The notes: a model not told the origin generated them from the letters alone. Counted from the stretch's first letter, positions 27,226 to 36,903 are shown. The stretch: DNA of 64,000 bases from Mariniphaga anaerophila (GCF_900129025.1 NZ_FQUM01000005.1:62001-126000); one strand, 5' to 3'. Numbers and translations are program-made.

Positions 27226-27924
27226 ATGCCAAACAAAGTAGTTCATTTTAAAAGCATAGGACCGGTTACTTTTTTTCGCAACCGGCGTTCGAAAAACATG
27301 AAGATTAGTGTAAAACCGGACAAATCAGTACTCATTTCTTTTCCCTATTTTATTTCTGAAAAAGAGGCACTTTCCTTTCTTTCAAAAAACGAAACGTGGA
27401 TAAAAACGCAACAGGAACGAGTTTCCGAGCGCAGAAAAAAATACGAGTCGGGCGAGGTGTTCAGCACCAAACTTCACACCGTTCAATTACTGTCAGGAAG
27501 TGAAAATGATGTAGAAACTGCCGGCAACGTGGTAAAAATATATTCAGATAACTTTGAATCAGAAAAAGGCAGAGTCTTTTTGGATAATATTCTCACCCAG
27601 GTTTTCCGCTACGAAGCACGTACTTTGCTGCCTCCCCGCATAAAAACACTGGCCCTGGCCCACAATTTCAGCTTCAATAAAATTACCATCAGGAACAACA
27701 AACGCAACTGGGGAAGCTGTTCTTCTCAGAACAACATCAGCCTCAACCTGCAAATGATGAAACTGCCCGACCACCTTATCGACTACATTTTGCTGCACGA
27801 ACTGGTGCACACCGAAATAAAAAACCACAGCGAAAAATTCTGGAAAAAACTCGACCAGGTGAGCAACGGGAAAGCCCGCGAGCTGGCCGGAGAAGTAAAA
27901 AAATATTCAACTTACACAATATAA
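27226..27924 (+). CDS. YgjP/DUF45-family zinc metallopeptidase
   Basis: 232 residues. The zinc site is L-H-E-L-V-H-T near residue 188, with the family's third ligand in the downstream H-S-E-K-F-W segment. NKRNWGSCSSQNNISLN before it is the other landmark of the family. No signal peptide, so cytoplasmic. E. coli YgjP is encoded near stress and nucleotide genes and its substrate is not known to me. dgt starts 2 nt after the stop, so the two are co-expressed. Confidence 0.9.
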   Translation: MPNKVVHFKSIGPVTFFRNRRSKNMKISVKPDKSVLISFPYFISEKEALSFLSKNETWIKTQQERVSERRKKYESGEVFSTKLHTVQLLSGSENDVETAGNVVKIYSDNFESEKGRVFLDNILTQVFRYEARTLLPPRIKTLALAHNFSFNKITIRNNKRNWGSCSSQNNISLNLQMMKLPDHLIDYILLHELVHTEIKNHSEKFWKKLDQVSNGKARELAGEVKKYSTYTI

Positions 27925-27926
27925 AA

Positions 27927-29261
27927 ATGGATTGGAACAAATTACTTTCAACCAAACGTTTGGGTATGGAAGAATGGAAAACCCCGGCAAGACCGGAAGA
28001 CCGTACCCAGTTTCAGCGCGATTACGACCGCATTATTTTCTCGTCGCCGTTCCGAAGGATGCAAAATAAGACCCAGGTTTTTCCTTTGCCTGAGCATATT
28101 TTCGTGCACAACCGACTTACCCACAGCCTCGAAGTAGCCAGTGTTGGACGTTCGCTGGGCAATCTGGCCGTAGAAAAAACAGTTGCCGAAAATCCGGACA
28201 ACCCGTTGATCCCGGAAATCGGAACCATTGTTTCCACGGCATGCCTCGCTCACGATCTGGGAAATCCTCCTTTCGGCCATTCAGGCGAATCGGCCATTTC
28301 CAACTTCTTTAAAAACGGAGCCGGCAAAGAATTCAAAGAAAAACTCACTCCAAGCGAATGGAACGACTTTACGCAATTCGACGGAAATGCCAACGCTCTC
28401 CGCATTCTTTCCCACCAGTTTAGCGGAAAACGTCCGGGCGGTTTTGCCCTCACTTATCCCACGCTGGCCAGCATTGTAAAATATCCGTTTGAATCGCCAC
28501 TCGCCACCAAACAAAAATTCGGATTTTTCCAATCAGAAAAAGAAGCTTACACAAAAATAGCAGAGGAGCTGCAAATCCTCCGGGCCGAAAATGAACATCT
28601 TTCTTTCAGACGCTATCCATTGGTTTACCTGGTAGAAGCGGCTGATGATATTTGTTACCAGATAATGGATTTGGAAGATGCCTGCAAGCTGGGCATACTC
28701 AGCTACGACAAGGTAAAAGAACTGTTTCTTAATTTTTATGATCCGACAGAAGACAGCAGGGCGCTAAAAAGTATTGAAGAAACACTGCGGCGGGTCTCCG
28801 ATAAAAACGAACAAATTAGTTACATGCGTGCCGGAGTTATCGGCAAACTCATTCGGGAAAGCATCCGAATTTTCAAAGAAAACTACGATGCTATTTTGTC
28901 CGGAAATTTCGATGGCACGCTTATCGGCTCACTGCAAAACCCGCAGGCAACTGCCATGAAACAGGTAAAGGAAATTTCGTTTAAAGAAGTGTATGCCCAT
29001 CGAACAGTGGTAGAAATTGAAATAGCCGGTTTTAAAATTATCGGCACCCTGCTGGAAGAATTTGTAGGGGCTTTTGTGGAGCCAGACAACAAATACAACA
29101 AAAAAATAATGTCGTTACTTCCGGAGCAGTACCATCCGCAAAGCGAAAGTTTATACCACAAAATTCAGTCGGCAGTGGACTTTATTTCGGGAATGACTGA
29201 TGTTTTTGCCCTCGATTTGTATCGAAAAATAAAAGGTATCAGTTTGCCGGGAGTCGTATAA
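27927..29261 (+). CDS. dgt: Deoxyguanosinetriphosphate triphosphohydrolase (dGTPase)
   Basis: 444 residues. HD-domain enzyme that hydrolyses dGTP to deoxyguanosine and triphosphate. The metal ligands are in NRLTHSLEVASVG (His) near 62 and CLAHDLGNPPFGHSGE (HD pair) near 110, with a later Asp in EAADDICYQIMDLEDA. Length fits the long dGTPase group. Co-transcribed with the upstream metalloprotease (2-nt gap) and ended by a hairpin shared with the convergent gene. Confidence 0.95.
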   Translation: MDWNKLLSTKRLGMEEWKTPARPEDRTQFQRDYDRIIFSSPFRRMQNKTQVFPLPEHIFVHNRLTHSLEVASVGRSLGNLAVEKTVAENPDNPLIPEIGTIVSTACLAHDLGNPPFGHSGESAISNFFKNGAGKEFKEKLTPSEWNDFTQFDGNANALRILSHQFSGKRPGGFALTYPTLASIVKYPFESPLATKQKFGFFQSEKEAYTKIAEELQILRAENEHLSFRRYPLVYLVEAADDICYQIMDLEDACKLGILSYDKVKELFLNFYDPTEDSRALKSIEETLRRVSDKNEQISYMRAGVIGKLIRESIRIFKENYDAILSGNFDGTLIGSLQNPQATAMKQVKEISFKEVYAHRTVVEIEIAGFKIIGTLLEEFVGAFVEPDNKYNKKIMSLLPEQYHPQSESLYHKIQSAVDFISGMTDVFALDLYRKIKGISLPGVV

Positions 29262-29277
29262 AACAGCAACAAATAGC

Positions 29278-29320
29278 AATTTCAGCCTGCAGCTTTAATT
29301 TGAATCTGCAAGCTGAAATT
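29278..29320. terminator. Terminator between convergent dgt and AIM24 genes
   Basis: 9-bp outer stem (29278-29286 with 29312-29320) and, after one mismatch, a 5-bp inner stem. Flanks are AT-rich but not pure T-runs. Confidence 0.6.
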
Positions 29321-29332
29321 ATTATTCGAAGT

Positions 29333-30103
29333 TTAACTTTCCAATAAACTATCCAGCAGCCCCGGCCGCCCTTCTTTCCGGGTGTTTCCGCCAACAGGAG
29401 AAAGCTCCCGAATCAACTTCCGGATGGGCATGCTTTGCAACCACACTTTTCCGGTTCCACGCAGCGTAGCCAGAAAAATGCCTTCGCCGCCAAACACCAT
29501 AGAACGCAATCCACCGGCCTGTTCAATGGAGTATTCAATTGACGGCTCAAAACCAACAATACACCCGGTGTCAACCCGCAGCGTTTCGTTATTCAACTGC
29601 CGTTCAATTACGGTTCCGCCGGCATGTACAAAAGCATTGCCATCGCCCTGCAGTTTCTGCAAAATAAATCCTTCACCGCCAAAAAATCCGGCGCCCAGTT
29701 TTTTACTGAACGTAATAGAAATTTTTGTTCCCATGGCTGCGCACAAAAAGGCATCGCGCTGCACAATAATTTGTCCACCCAATGCGGCCAGATTCATTGG
29801 AATAATGGTGCCCGGGTAAGGCGCTGCAAAAGCCACATGCTTTTTTCCCCACCCCTGATTGGTAAAATGAGTTAAAAACAACGACTCACCTGTTATCAGC
29901 CTCGAACCCGCAGACAGCAGCTTGTCAAAAAAACCGGCGTTTGGATTAGAACCATCGCCCATTCGCGCAGTAAATTCTATCCCGTCTTCCATATACAGCA
30001 TGGCGCCGGCCTCTGCAATTACGGTTTCTCCCGGGTCGAGCTCAACTTCCACCAATTGAACATCATGCCCTAAAATCTTATAGTCAATTTCGTGCGACTG
30101 CAT
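29333..30103 (-). CDS. AIM24 / TIGR00266 family protein
   Basis: 256 residues forming a beta-rich AIM24 fold throughout, with Gly-rich strands ([16 protein letters not shown] near 138 and [16 protein letters not shown] near 203) and no signal peptide. Bacterial members are cytoplasmic and have no settled function; the yeast relative is a mitochondrial organisation factor. Single-gene unit, divergent from rluB and convergent with dgt. A near-consensus -7 (TACCTTAG) lies upstream. Confidence 0.88.
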   Translation of the reverse strand: MQSHEIDYKILGHDVQLVEVELDPGETVIAEAGAMLYMEDGIEFTARMGDGSNPNAGFFDKLLSAGSRLITGESLFLTHFTNQGWGKKHVAFAAPYPGTIIPMNLAALGGQIIVQRDAFLCAAMGTKISITFSKKLGAGFFGGEGFILQKLQGDGNAFVHAGGTVIERQLNNETLRVDTGCIVGFEPSIEYSIEQAGGLRSMVFGGEGIFLATLRGTGKVWLQSMPIRKLIRELSPVGGNTRKEGRPGLLDSLLES

Positions 30104-30215
30104 AAATGTATTTTTTAGATTTTATTTTATGCTAAGGTAAATAAATTTGAAATGAATGGAAACACCGTTTTAATCGGTATTTTTTTCCGACCTTTGCAAA
30201 AAAAAGGGGACAATT

Positions 30216-31118
30216 ATGAACAGAAATTCGAACAGGGGCCGCACCGGCAATTCGGGCGCAAAATACAAGGGAAGACAGGAACGTGCTCAATCTGGAGGAC
30301 GCAAACCAGCAGGAGGAAGAAAAATAATTCGGTTAAAGAAAAGAACTGAATTGCCGTACCAACAAGAAGCTCCCGTTACTCGCAGAACCCCTCGAAAATC
30401 AGCTGCGCCAACCGAAATGCGGCTGAACAGGTTTATTGCAAATGCAGGTGTTTGCTCGCGACGTGAAGCCGACAAATATATTTTGGCCGGACTGGTTACC
30501 GTAAACGGAAATATTGTTACCGAGCTGGGCACAAAAGTAAAAACATATGACGATATACGTTTTGACGGGAGGAAACTGAATGCCGAAAAAAAAGTGTACC
30601 TGCTTCTTAACAAGCCCAAAGATTTTGTAACTACTACTGACGACCCGCATGCAGAGCGAACTGTAATGGATTTGTTAAGAGAAGCCTGCCCCGAACGAAT
30701 TTATCCTGTTGGGCGCCTCGACAAATCGACCACTGGCGTTTTGCTGTTTACCAACGATGGAGAACTCTCTGACCGTTTAACACACCCCAGCCACAACATC
30801 AAAAAAATATACCAGGTTTCGCTGGATAAACCGCTCACGAAACACGACATGCTCCAGATTGCCGAAGGCATCGAACTGGAAGACGGCGCTATTGCCGCCG
30901 ATGCAGTCAGCTACATTGACGGAGACAACAAAACAGAAATCGGCATTGAAATACACTCCGGCCGAAACCGCATTGTTCGCCGTATTTTTGAGCATCTCGG
31001 ATACAAGGTAAAAAAGCTTGACCGTGTTTTCTTTGCCGGGTTGACCAAAAAGAATATTTCCCGCGGCAAATGGCGCTTCCTTTCACAAAAAGAAGTGCAA
31101 TTCTTAAAAATGAAATAG
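30216..31118 (+). CDS. rluB: 23S rRNA pseudouridine synthase, RluB/RsuA family
   Basis: 300 residues. A basic low-complexity N-terminal tail of about 65 residues (Arg, Gly, Lys, Asn) precedes the S4 RNA-binding domain (RLNRFIANAGVCSRREAD near 68). The catalytic Asp is in VGRLDKSTTGVLLFT near 167. Makes pseudouridine in 23S rRNA near position 2605 (E. coli numbering) by family analogy. The basic tail is common in Bacteroidota versions. The stop codon directly abuts the stop codon of the convergent CHAD gene. Confidence 0.9.
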   Translation: MNRNSNRGRTGNSGAKYKGRQERAQSGGRKPAGGRKIIRLKKRTELPYQQEAPVTRRTPRKSAAPTEMRLNRFIANAGVCSRREADKYILAGLVTVNGNIVTELGTKVKTYDDIRFDGRKLNAEKKVYLLLNKPKDFVTTTDDPHAERTVMDLLREACPERIYPVGRLDKSTTGVLLFTNDGELSDRLTHPSHNIKKIYQVSLDKPLTKHDMLQIAEGIELEDGAIAADAVSYIDGDNKTEIGIEIHSGRNRIVRRIFEHLGYKVKKLDRVFFAGLTKKNISRGKWRFLSQKEVQFLKMK

Positions 31119-31985
31119 TCAGAGTTTAAAGAAACGCTCCAGTTTTTGATCAAACTCGGAGGGAGGCGCAGCAAAAAACTGCTTTAACCGCAATTGAAGT
31201 TTCTGCTGGTTTAACTGACGAAGGTGTTCCACCTGATTTGTAAGAATCAGCATCTCTTCATCGTTAAAGTCGCGACGTTCGGCAACTGCATCCTCAATAA
31301 AAACATGTAAATCATGATCGTCGCCCAGCTGATCGGTAATTTTGTTCAGCTGGTCGGTTTTCATTTTGAAGTACCGCGGATGGAGAAACCGTATAAAATC
31401 GAATTGATACCAAAGTCTTTTTAGCTTTTTACGCAGCTCGTGCAACTCTTCGGGATGAGGGCTGGCCGGCAATTGATGATAAACAGAGTTGCTTTTCAGA
31501 TACGATTTGCTTACCTCGCGAAACAGCTGGACACGTGACGGAAATTCACTTCCTTTTTTAGTAAGGATTGATTCAAATCCATCAAAGAATGTGCGAATAG
31601 TGTTGTTGAGGTTATTTTCCAAAAATCCTCGTTCCACCAACAATTTATTCTGCTGAACCAGCAACTCCCGGGCGTTTCGGATTTTTCTCTCGGGCAGCAG
31701 TTTATTCAACGAAATTTCTTTTTCAAAAAGCTCTACATTTACTGCCGATTCACGCAAAGGAGCCAGCAGCTTTCCAAAATTACGAATGTCCTCATTCAAC
31801 TGAATAGCAGGGCTGTCGGGTATCTCCTTAAAAAAACGAAGCAACGCACGCAACCGCTTAAAACCGCGGCGCAATTCGTGCACCTTCTGGTTTGAAGAAA
31901 TATTTTCAGCGATACAAAAATAACCGGCCTTTTCAGCCTGATGTGAAATTGTTTGAATCAGTCTGTTCCCAATGTTCTGAACCAT
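31119..31985 (-). CDS. CHAD domain protein
   Basis: 288 residues from the ATG at 31985 (an upstream TTG at 32009 is less likely). All-helical CHAD repeats carry the conserved basic and histidine positions: HELRRGFKRLRALLRFF near 38 and HELRKKLKRLWYQFDF near 180. CHAD domains bind inorganic polyphosphate through these residues. No CYTH phosphatase domain is fused and no polyphosphate kinase is nearby. Its stop codon meets rluB's stop with no spacing, so their 3' ends overlap as transcripts. Confidence 0.88.
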   Translation of the reverse strand: MVQNIGNRLIQTISHQAEKAGYFCIAENISSNQKVHELRRGFKRLRALLRFFKEIPDSPAIQLNEDIRNFGKLLAPLRESAVNVELFEKEISLNKLLPERKIRNARELLVQQNKLLVERGFLENNLNNTIRTFFDGFESILTKKGSEFPSRVQLFREVSKSYLKSNSVYHQLPASPHPEELHELRKKLKRLWYQFDFIRFLHPRYFKMKTDQLNKITDQLGDDHDLHVFIEDAVAERRDFNDEEMLILTNQVEHLRQLNQQKLQLRLKQFFAAPPSEFDQKLERFFKL

Positions 31986-32363
31986 AATTAAAAACAACGG
32001 TTTGAACAAAAATAGAGATTATTCCGGGAAATACGAAAAACCTACAAATTACCACGGCAGACTTCGCTAATCAACAGTTCCAACCTAATTTTAAAAATCA
32101 ACAAGAACCTTCGACGAATTAAAATACTCTGAAATTCAAAAAGTAAAGTCGGTTCTAAAAGAGACTTACATCGACTAGAAAAATCTGGAAATCACTCCTT
32201 CCCGCTGATTACTATTTTTCGTCATTCAGCATGAATTGCGAGTTGTGTTCCGGCAGCAAATGATTTGCCGTTTCGGGATTCCGCAAAACTATATTTATCC
32301 TACCGGACAAATTTCTCCCGGAAACCCGAAGCGACAAAAGTCAATTTTTTGATAAAAACTCCG
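31986..32363. other. 378-base gap without a gene
   Basis: It holds the 5' leader of the CHAD gene and the 3' flank of serS. A plus-strand frame of 27 codons at 32095-32178, ending TAG and followed by 9 more open codons, has no start codon and may be chance or decay. No hairpin with a T-run and no exact TAnnTTTG was seen. Confidence 0.55.
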
Positions 32364-33635
32364 TTAAATTTTTTCGAACCCGGTATACGGAACCAGCGCT
32401 TTTGGAATTCTTATTCCATCGGATGTCTGATTATTTTCCAACAGAGCAGCCACAATACGAGGCAGAGCCAAAGCACTTCCATTCAGGGTGTGTGCAATTT
32501 GCGGTTTCTTTGAGTTTTCGTCGCGAAAACGAAGCTTCAACCGATTAGCCTGGAATGATTCGAAATTGGAAACAGAGCTAACTTCCAGCCATTTTTGCTG
32601 TGCTGCCGACCAAACTTCAAAATCGTAGGTCAAAGCAGAGGTGAAACTTAAATCGCCACCACACAACCGTACAATACGATAAGGCAGTTCCAGCTTTTCG
32701 ACCAATCCGGCAACATGCTGCACCATTTCGTCCAAAATACCGTAAGATTTATCGGGATGAGCGATTTGTACAATTTCCACTTTATCGAACTGGTGCAGGC
32801 GGTTTAAGCCACGTACATCTTTCCCGTACGAACCGGCTTCGCGACGGAAACAGGCACTGTACGCAGTATTTTTTAAAGGGAGGTCTTTTGCATCGAGAAT
32901 TACATTGCGGTAAATATTTGTTACCGGAACTTCGGCGGTGGGAATCAGATACAGGTTATCCAAATTAACGTGGTACATCTGACCTTCTTTATCGGGTAAC
33001 TGACCTGTACCAAAACCAGAATCTTCGTTTACCACCAGCGGCGGCTGAATCTCTTCGTACCCGGCATTCCGGTTTTCATCCAGGAAAAAATTAATCAGAG
33101 CCCGCTGCAGCCGGCAGCCTTTTCCACGATAAACCGGGAAACCGGCACCGGTAATTTTTACACCCAGTTCAAAATCTATTAAATTGTATTTCTGCGCCAA
33201 TTCCCAGTGAGGCATTGCCCCATCAGGCAGTTGTGGCATTTCGCCAACTGTTTTTACAATTTCGTTGTCTTCTTCGCCTTTACCAAACGGCACTGATTCG
33301 TGCGGAAGATTGGGCAACAAGACCTGCAGTTCGGCCACTTTGTTTTCAATGTCGGAGAACTGACTATCCAATTGTTTGATCGTATCTTTTAGTTCCGAAG
33401 TACGTGCTTTTGCTGCATCGGCTTCATCTTTTTTTCCTTCGCGAAACAAAACTCCAATCTCTTTCGAAATTTTATTCATTTCGGATTTTGCCTGTTCTGC
33501 CTTTTGCTGTGCATCGTTTTTCTGACGGTACAAGTCAACAATTTTGTCGACGATTTCCCGGGCATCAAAATTTTTCTTTTTCAATTTTTCGATGACCAAC
33601 TCGGGAGAATCCTGTATAAATTTCAAATTGAGCAT
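32364..33635 (-). CDS. serS: Seryl-tRNA synthetase
   Basis: 423 residues. Charges tRNA-Ser. The N-terminal tRNA-binding coiled-coil arm spans about 30-105. Class II motif 2 is FRREAGSYGKDVRGLNRLHQ near 265, preceded by the serine-site segment LIPTAEVPVTN, and motif 3 is GSALALPRIVAALLENNQ near 386. Length and N-terminus are typical. Confidence 0.97.
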   Translation of the reverse strand: MLNLKFIQDSPELVIEKLKKKNFDAREIVDKIVDLYRQKNDAQQKAEQAKSEMNKISKEIGVLFREGKKDEADAAKARTSELKDTIKQLDSQFSDIENKVAELQVLLPNLPHESVPFGKGEEDNEIVKTVGEMPQLPDGAMPHWELAQKYNLIDFELGVKITGAGFPVYRGKGCRLQRALINFFLDENRNAGYEEIQPPLVVNEDSGFGTGQLPDKEGQMYHVNLDNLYLIPTAEVPVTNIYRNVILDAKDLPLKNTAYSACFRREAGSYGKDVRGLNRLHQFDKVEIVQIAHPDKSYGILDEMVQHVAGLVEKLELPYRIVRLCGGDLSFTSALTYDFEVWSAAQQKWLEVSSVSNFESFQANRLKLRFRDENSKKPQIAHTLNGSALALPRIVAALLENNQTSDGIRIPKALVPYTGFEKI

Positions 33636-33674
33636 ATCAACATACTTTTTGAGATTGCAAAGCTAACACAAAAA

Positions 33675-33706
33675 AAAATCTCCTGCCTTTGCCGACAGGA
33701 GATTTT
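33675..33706 (-). terminator. Terminator of the rplU-rpmA operon
   Basis: 11-bp perfect stem, arms 33675-33685 and 33696-33706, 10-nt loop. On the minus strand the stem runs into a long T-run. Confidence 0.88.
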
Positions 33707-33739
33707 CCGTAATATTTTTGCAGGCTTAACCTGAGTCAA

Positions 33740-34255
33740 CTATTTACCTGCCAATTCTTTTGCCTGTTCAATCCAGGGAGCAGGATCTTTAGATGCGTAG
33801 CGGCTTCCGGCTTCTGCCAAAACTTCATGCAATTTTTCAACTGACGAAGCAGCCATTTCTGCATAAGTACCAATACCTGCGGCATTTAATACTTCTTCCA
33901 GTTTCGGACCAATACCTTCAATTTTTTTCAGGTCGTCAGTTCCGGCAACTGCTGCTTTTTTTTCTGCAGCCGGTGCTTCAGCAACTGCTACATCTGCGTC
34001 AACAATAGGTTCAACCGATACATACGAGCGGTTTTTCCTTTTTTTCTGAAACATAACTGTTCCTTCGATAAGAGCGAAGAGAGTATGGTCTTTTCCCATT
34101 CCCACATTTTCGCCCGGATAATGTTGTGTTCCACGCTGGCGAACTAAAATATTACCAGCTTTTGCATACTGACCTCCGTAAATTTTTACTCCCAGTCGTT
34201 TGCTTTCCGATTCGCGTCCGTTCTTCGAACTACCTACACCTTTCTTATGAGCCAT
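33740..34255 (-). CDS. rpmA: Ribosomal protein bL27 with a C-terminal helix-hairpin-helix extension
   Basis: 171 residues, about twice the normal length of bL27. Residues 1-85 are a standard bL27 ([20 protein letters not shown] at the start, [20 protein letters not shown] next). After an Ala/Glu/Val-rich linker (about 86-108), residues 109-171 form a helix-hairpin-helix/SAM-like domain with the hairpin signature [19 protein letters not shown]. Such domains bind nucleic acid nonspecifically. The reading frame is continuous and the terminator lies 34 nt after the stop, so this is a real fusion. I recall similar tails on bL21 of some Bacteroidota. It follows rplU by 18 nt. Confidence 0.92.
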   Translation of the reverse strand: MAHKKGVGSSKNGRESESKRLGVKIYGGQYAKAGNILVRQRGTQHYPGENVGMGKDHTLFALIEGTVMFQKKRKNRSYVSVEPIVDADVAVAEAPAAEKKAAVAGTDDLKKIEGIGPKLEEVLNAAGIGTYAEMAASSVEKLHEVLAEAGSRYASKDPAPWIEQAKELAGK

Positions 34256-34273
34256 GGTAATCTATTTTTTTAG

Positions 34274-34585
34274 TTATCCAACAATGTTTTCAATTTGAAT
34301 TTGCGTAAACTGCTGACGGTGGCCGTTCAGTTTCCTGTAGCCTTTTCTCCGTTTCTTTTTAAATACCAGCACTTTATCGCCTTTCAGATGTCCCAGCACT
34401 TTGGCTGTTACTTTCGCACCTTTTACAGTGGGAGTTCCTATGGCTACATTACCATCGTTATCAACAAGTAAAACCTTGTCGAAATCAACCGAGTCGCCTT
34501 CGTTGGCTTCCAGCTGATGAACAAACAGTTTTTTCTCTTTTTCAACTCTAAACTGTTGCCCTGCAATCTCTACAATCGCGTACAT
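34274..34585 (-). CDS. rplU: Ribosomal protein bL21
   Basis: 103 residues from the ATG at 34585, the standard length and N-terminus ([16 protein letters not shown]). The C-terminus has the basic [11 protein letters not shown] segment that binds 23S rRNA. The longer frame to 34945 overlaps the divergent gene and its own promoter and is rejected. First gene of the rplU-rpmA operon. Confidence 0.96.
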   Translation of the reverse strand: MYAIVEIAGQQFRVEKEKKLFVHQLEANEGDSVDFDKVLLVDNDGNVAIGTPTVKGAKVTAKVLGHLKGDKVLVFKKKRRKGYRKLNGHRQQFTQIQIENIVG

Positions 34586-34668
34586 AATTTCAACTTTTAA
34601 TGTTACACCGGCAGGCGGGATTCCCGTTGGATTCCTCTTTTTAAGCCTGAGCGGTTCAAAATTTCGGA
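34586..34668 (-). promoter_or_regulatory. About 80-nt leader of rplU
   Basis: Between the predicted transcription start (about 34668) and the rplU ATG. It contains a GGAATCC repeat around an 11-nt dyad and a CAGGC/GCCTG pairing that could fold, the size range of ribosomal-protein autoregulatory leaders. No known class is recognised. Confidence 0.3.
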
Positions 34669-34671
34669 CTG

Positions 34672-34701
34672 CAAAAGTAGTTATTTTTAGCACATTGGCA
34701 A
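34672..34701 (-). promoter_or_regulatory. Promoter of rplU-rpmA
   Basis: On the minus strand TTG (34701-34699), 19 bases, TACTTTTG (34679-34672). Confidence 0.68.
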
Positions 34702-34800
34702 GAGTTGCCTTAATATTTTCCTCAAAAAAACCAAAAATATAGCCGGGGTTTACAAAAACAAAACAAATTAACATTTCAGAGCTAATCCCAAAATGATTGT

Positions 34801-34808
34801 TATATTTG
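34801..34808 (+). promoter_or_regulatory. -7 element of the DUF151 nuclease / NupC operon
   Basis: TATATTTG, exact TAnnTTTG match, about 28 nt before the ATG at 34840. Confidence 0.5.
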
Positions 34809-34839
34809 TTTTCACAATAAAAACCAGATTTTTGGTGGG

Positions 34840-35433
34840 ATGCAAAAAATACGATTGAATATTCTGGGACTATCGGTAAGCCAAACACAATCAGGTGCTT
34901 ACGCGCTGGTTCTATCAGAAGAAAGCGGAGAAAGAAGAATTCCAATTATAATTGGACCGGTTGAAGCACAAGCCATTGCAATCCAGCTGGAAGGATTAAA
35001 ACCTCCGCGCCCTTTAACTCACGATTTAATTAAAAATATCGCCCTTGCTTTTAACATTGTTTTACTCGAAGTAGTAATATATAAACTGGAGGAAGGGATT
35101 TTCTATTCGGAACTCCTTTGCGAAATGGATGGCCGGGAAGTAAAAATTGATTCGAGAACGTCTGACGCAGTAGCGTTGGCGTTGCGGTTCAAATGCCCGA
35201 TATACACCACCGAAGAGATATTAAACAAAGCAGGAATTGTATTGGAAGGAGAGGAAGGCAAACAGGAATCAACCACAACTTCTGAAGAAGAAACAGGAGG
35301 TTCAGTTACTTCGCCTTTTGCCAGATACACACTGCAGGAGCTGGAAGAAATTCTTAACGAAGCAGTACAAAATGAGGACTATGAAAAAGCCTCGACACTG
35401 CGCGATGAAATTAATAACCGAAAAAAGAATTAA
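34840..35433 (+). CDS. DUF151 bifunctional nuclease-family protein with C-terminal UVR motif
   Basis: 197 residues. DUF151 domain at about 3-130, with [18 protein letters not shown] near 23 and [18 protein letters not shown] near 101. After an acidic linker rich in Glu, Thr and Ser, a UVR motif ([18 protein letters not shown]) occupies the last 35 residues, as in UvrB/UvrC and McsA. Plant relatives have combined RNase and DNase activity. It precedes a nucleoside transporter by 9 nt, a pairing that suggests nucleic-acid salvage. Confidence 0.87.
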   Translation: MQKIRLNILGLSVSQTQSGAYALVLSEESGERRIPIIIGPVEAQAIAIQLEGLKPPRPLTHDLIKNIALAFNIVLLEVVIYKLEEGIFYSELLCEMDGREVKIDSRTSDAVALALRFKCPIYTTEEILNKAGIVLEGEEGKQESTTTSEEETGGSVTSPFARYTLQELEEILNEAVQNEDYEKASTLRDEINNRKKN

Positions 35434-35442
35434 ACCAAAGAG

Positions 35443-36903
35443 ATGAATAAAATCCTCGCCCTGCTGGTCGTTTGTACCGGCATTTTCTTTTTCACTCCGG
35501 CGTTTGCCCAGGAAACCGAAAACATCATCTCAGACGACAGACCCGAGCTGGTTGAAACTACCAGCCCCGAAACATCTGCCATTCTGCTCGATAAAGAAAG
35601 GGAAGGCAATTTTTCACTGGCCACACTTCTTCGGGGAATGCTGGGGATGACAGTGCTGCTGCTAATTGGGTTTGTTTTTAGCACCAATCGCAAAAACATT
35701 CCGTGGAAGACCGTTGCAACAGGGCTTTTCATTCAGGTGATACTGGCAATAGGGGTGCTTTACGTACCATTTATCAGGCATGGGTTTGAATTCTTTGGGC
35801 AGATTTTCGTAAAAATACTCGACTTCACAAAAGCCGGTAGTGAATTTTTGCTGGGAGATTTAATGAATTCCAGCACCTACGGATTCATCTTTCTATTTCA
35901 GGTGCTGCCTACCATTATTTTCTTTTCGGCCTTAACCAGCCTGCTGTTTTACTGGGGAATCATTCAGAAAGTAGTTTGGGCACTGGCATGGGTGTTTACC
36001 AAAGCACTAAAAATATCCGGAGCAGAAGCTCTGTCGGTTGCAGGCAATATTTTTCTTGGGCAGACAGAATCGCCATTGATGATTAAAGCTTACCTGGAGA
36101 AGATGAGCAAATCAGAAATTCTGTTGGTTATGTCAGGAGGAATGGCCACCATGGCCGGCGGTGTTTTAGCGGCCTACATTGCAATGCTTGGCGGAGACGA
36201 TCCGCAGATGCGGCTCGAGTTTGCCAAACACCTTTTGGCGGCATCGGTTATGGCCGCACCAGCAGCCATCGTTTTTTCCAAAATGCTGGTTCCGCCTACC
36301 GAAGCCATCAACAAACAAATAGAAGTTAGCAAAGATAAAATTGGCAGTAACGTGCTCGACGCCATTACCAACGGAACCAGCGAGGGGGTGAAGCTGGCCG
36401 TAAATGTTGCTGCCATGCTACTCACATTCATCGCGTTTATTGCCATGTTCAATTTTATAGTAGGAAAAGTCGGAGAATGGACGTCGCTAAACGATTTAAT
36501 AGTTGAAGGCACTAACGGCAAATACGACGGACTTTCGTTGCAGTTTATTCTGGGATACACTTTTGCCCCGCTAATGTGGTTAATTGGGGTAAGCCCCGAA
36601 GACATTATTGTTGTTGGACGACTGCTGGGCGAAAAACTAATTCTTACTGAGTTTATCGGTTACATCAGTCTGGCAGAATTAAAAACCGCAGGAATTCTCT
36701 CCAACCCGAAATCGGTAATAATGGCCACTTACATTCTGTGTGGTTTTGCCAACTTTTCTTCCATTGGAATACAAATTGGCGGAATTGGCGCCCTGGCTCC
36801 GGGAAGACGGGTTTTGCTGTCGAAATACGGAATGCCGGCCCTGCTGGCCGGAACACTGGCTTCGCTAATGAGCGCCACAATCATTGGTATGATAATGGGC
36901 TGA
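35443..36903 (+). CDS. NupC-type concentrative nucleoside transporter
   Basis: 486 residues. Unusual for the family, it begins with a signal peptide (1-23, ending FAQ) and a 40-residue acidic periplasmic segment before the CNT core. CNT landmarks: GIIQKVVWALAWVF near 172, SVAGNIFLGQTESPL near 200 (nucleoside and Na+ site) and GGMATMAGGVLAAYI near 228; C-terminal GFANFSSIGIQIGG near 426. Na+-coupled nucleoside uptake. Co-transcribed with the DUF151 gene. Confidence 0.9.
   Translation: MNKILALLVVCTGIFFFTPAFAQETENIISDDRPELVETTSPETSAILLDKEREGNFSLATLLRGMLGMTVLLLIGFVFSTNRKNIPWKTVATGLFIQVILAIGVLYVPFIRHGFEFFGQIFVKILDFTKAGSEFLLGDLMNSSTYGFIFLFQVLPTIIFFSALTSLLFYWGIIQKVVWALAWVFTKALKISGAEALSVAGNIFLGQTESPLMIKAYLEKMSKSEILLVMSGGMATMAGGVLAAYIAMLGGDDPQMRLEFAKHLLAASVMAAPAAIVFSKMLVPPTEAINKQIEVSKDKIGSNVLDAITNGTSEGVKLAVNVAAMLLTFIAFIAMFNFIVGKVGEWTSLNDLIVEGTNGKYDGLSLQFILGYTFAPLMWLIGVSPEDIIVVGRLLGEKLILTEFIGYISLAELKTAGILSNPKSVIMATYILCGFANFSSIGIQIGGIGALAPGRRVLLSKYGMPALLAGTLASLMSATIIGMIMG

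Noticed and set aside
32095-32208. 27-codon plus-strand frame, then TAG, then 9 more codons
   Set aside because: No start codon and an internal stop; could be decay of a gene but could as easily be chance.
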